Of a stretch of DNA of 64,000 bases, positions 63,303 through 64,000 are shown in pieces. Source of the stretch: Chryseobacterium sp. FH2 (GTDB taxonomy: Bacteria; Bacteroidota; Bacteroidia; Flavobacteriales; Weeksellaceae). Each line of letters begins with the position of its first letter. Position 1 is the stretch's first letter. The translations under genes and the position numbers were made by a program. Location: the NCBI RefSeq assembly GCF_001045455.1, contig NZ_LFNE01000001.1:62001-126000 (forward strand). Direction: 5' to 3'. The notes under the pieces were generated by a model. That model saw only the letters and a program-made list of their open reading frames with translations, ran no database searches and had not been told where the DNA came from.

Positions 63303-64000
63303 TTAGTTTTTAATAACTTTTTTAGATATTTTTTGTCCGTTCTTTAGCTTTAATTCTACAATATAGGTTCCTTTTGGAAGTTCCTGCATATTAATTTGAT
63401 GATCAGAAAACTGAACATTAAGTTTCTGGCCAACGGCACTATACACGGCTATTGCATCGATTACTATATCTGTTTTAATATTTAAAATACCATTTGTAGG
63501 ATTTGGATAGACTCCAACAACAGCAGTATTTAATTTTACATCTACAGTACCTAATTGTGTAAAATCTTTGATACATCTCACAGATTGTCCCTGACCTCTC
63601 GGACCTCCGGCAGAAGCATTTCCGAGCGCACCACTCACGTATAAATATTTTGCTCCTGAATTTGATGTATCCGCACTCCAGTAGTAACCTCTTTCGCCCA
63701 CAAAGGTAAATCCTCCACTACTCGGGCTTCTATATCCTGCTCCCGGAAGTTTCAACGTACTTGCATATGCTGCTGTAATGTTTGAGATACCTTCTACACT
63801 TGTATATGTACCCCATTCTGCCTGAGTGGGCATTCTCCAACCCTGACCTACTTTTTTACAAGGATCCGCCCCATTTGCTGAAGTAACATCAGATGAAGAG
63901 GCTGCCGTCCATTGATCACTTATAGAATTTATCCCCCACCAAGCTGTTGTATTTGAACCAAGAATAAACGAAGTAATCCCTGCAAGACCATCAGGATAAT
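63303..64000 (-). CDS. T9SS-secreted protein with FISUMP-type domain, 5' end outside window
   Basis: The frame stays open to the window edge, so the gene starts beyond 64000; the ATG at 63833 is internal. Readable residues include 'CKKVGQGWRMPTQAEW' and 'GYYWSADTSNSGAKYLYVSG...GQSVRCIKD', typical of Fibrobacter succinogenes major paralogous (FISUMP) domains, then a type A T9SS sorting domain ('VVGVYPNPTNGILNIKTD', 'LPKGTYIVELKLKNGQKISKKVIKN'). A surface or secreted protein of unknown role. Confidence 0.88.
   Translation of the reverse strand, partial: YPDGLAGITSFILGSNTTAWWGINSISDQWTAASSSDVTSANGADPCKKVGQGWRMPTQAEWGTYTSVEGISNITAAYASTLKLPGAGYRSPSSGGFTFVGERGYYWSADTSNSGAKYLYVSGALGNASAGGPRGQGQSVRCIKDFTQLGTVDVKLNTAVVGVYPNPTNGILNIKTDIVIDAIAVYSAVGQKLNVQFSDHQINMQELPKGTYIVELKLKNGQKISKKVIKN

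Noticed and set aside
1..64000. tRNA, rRNA, CRISPR array or insertion sequence
   Set aside because: I looked for tRNA T-loop sequences, repeat-spacer patterns and transposase motifs on both strands and recognised none; a tRNA scan could still find something missed by eye.

Overview
The window comes from a low-GC Flavobacteriia genome, most probably Chryseobacterium or a close relative (Weeksellaceae). The signs are two proteins with type IX secretion (T9SS) C-terminal sorting domains, a mevalonate-pathway mvaD, many Cys-anchored lipoproteins, MlaEF/MlaD proteins, methylmalonyl-CoA mutase with MeaB, and Bacteroidota promoters (TTG/TTTG, about 20 nt, then TAnnTTTG). No tRNA, rRNA, insertion sequence or CRISPR array was recognised.

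Layout. 1-5.9 kb: 3' part of a graspetide-type ATP-grasp ligase, an SDR reductase with an acyl-CoA synthetase, mvaD, and two small genes. 5.9-11 kb: a TauE/SafE exporter with a DUF1634 partner, and purK and purE separated by an EamA exporter and a broken AraC regulator. 11-18.5 kb: the main accessory locus, with an XRE regulator, a large Gly-rich lipoprotein ending in an HxH...D (JAB/MPN-like) domain, and eight tandem paralogous lipoproteins (DUF6705-like). The spacers of the array repeat a hairpin terminator, and most also carry an orphan copy of the 3' end of the large gene. 18.5-28.5 kb: serS, a small surface-polysaccharide cluster, Fe-S oxidoreductase genes and mlaD. 28.5-33.4 kb: a PpiD/SurA-type chaperone and lon. 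33.4-36.7 kb: a strongly promoted 25-codon leader ORF with terminator, then an rtcB-prfH-TPR operon (RNA repair and ribosome rescue). 36.7-41.3 kb: dipeptide epimerase, two cytochrome c lipoproteins, meaB, an M48 protease. 41.3-59.6 kb: almost all on the minus strand (porin, mlaF, mlaE, sugar transferase, queE, folD, pgi, acyl-CoA dehydrogenase, mcm, prolyl oligopeptidase, prfA). 59.6-60.5 kb: an AT-rich region full of DnaA-box sequences, a candidate chromosomal origin. 60.2-64 kb: a secreted GH13 amylase and a truncated T9SS cargo gene.

The two most notable items are the tail-plus-lipoprotein array at 11.4-18.4 kb, which resembles an effector/immunity expansion but has no assigned function, and the DnaA-box cluster at 59.9-60.5 kb. 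The rtcB-prfH operon with a Lys-tailed TPR protein and the leader ORF upstream of it are secondary candidates.
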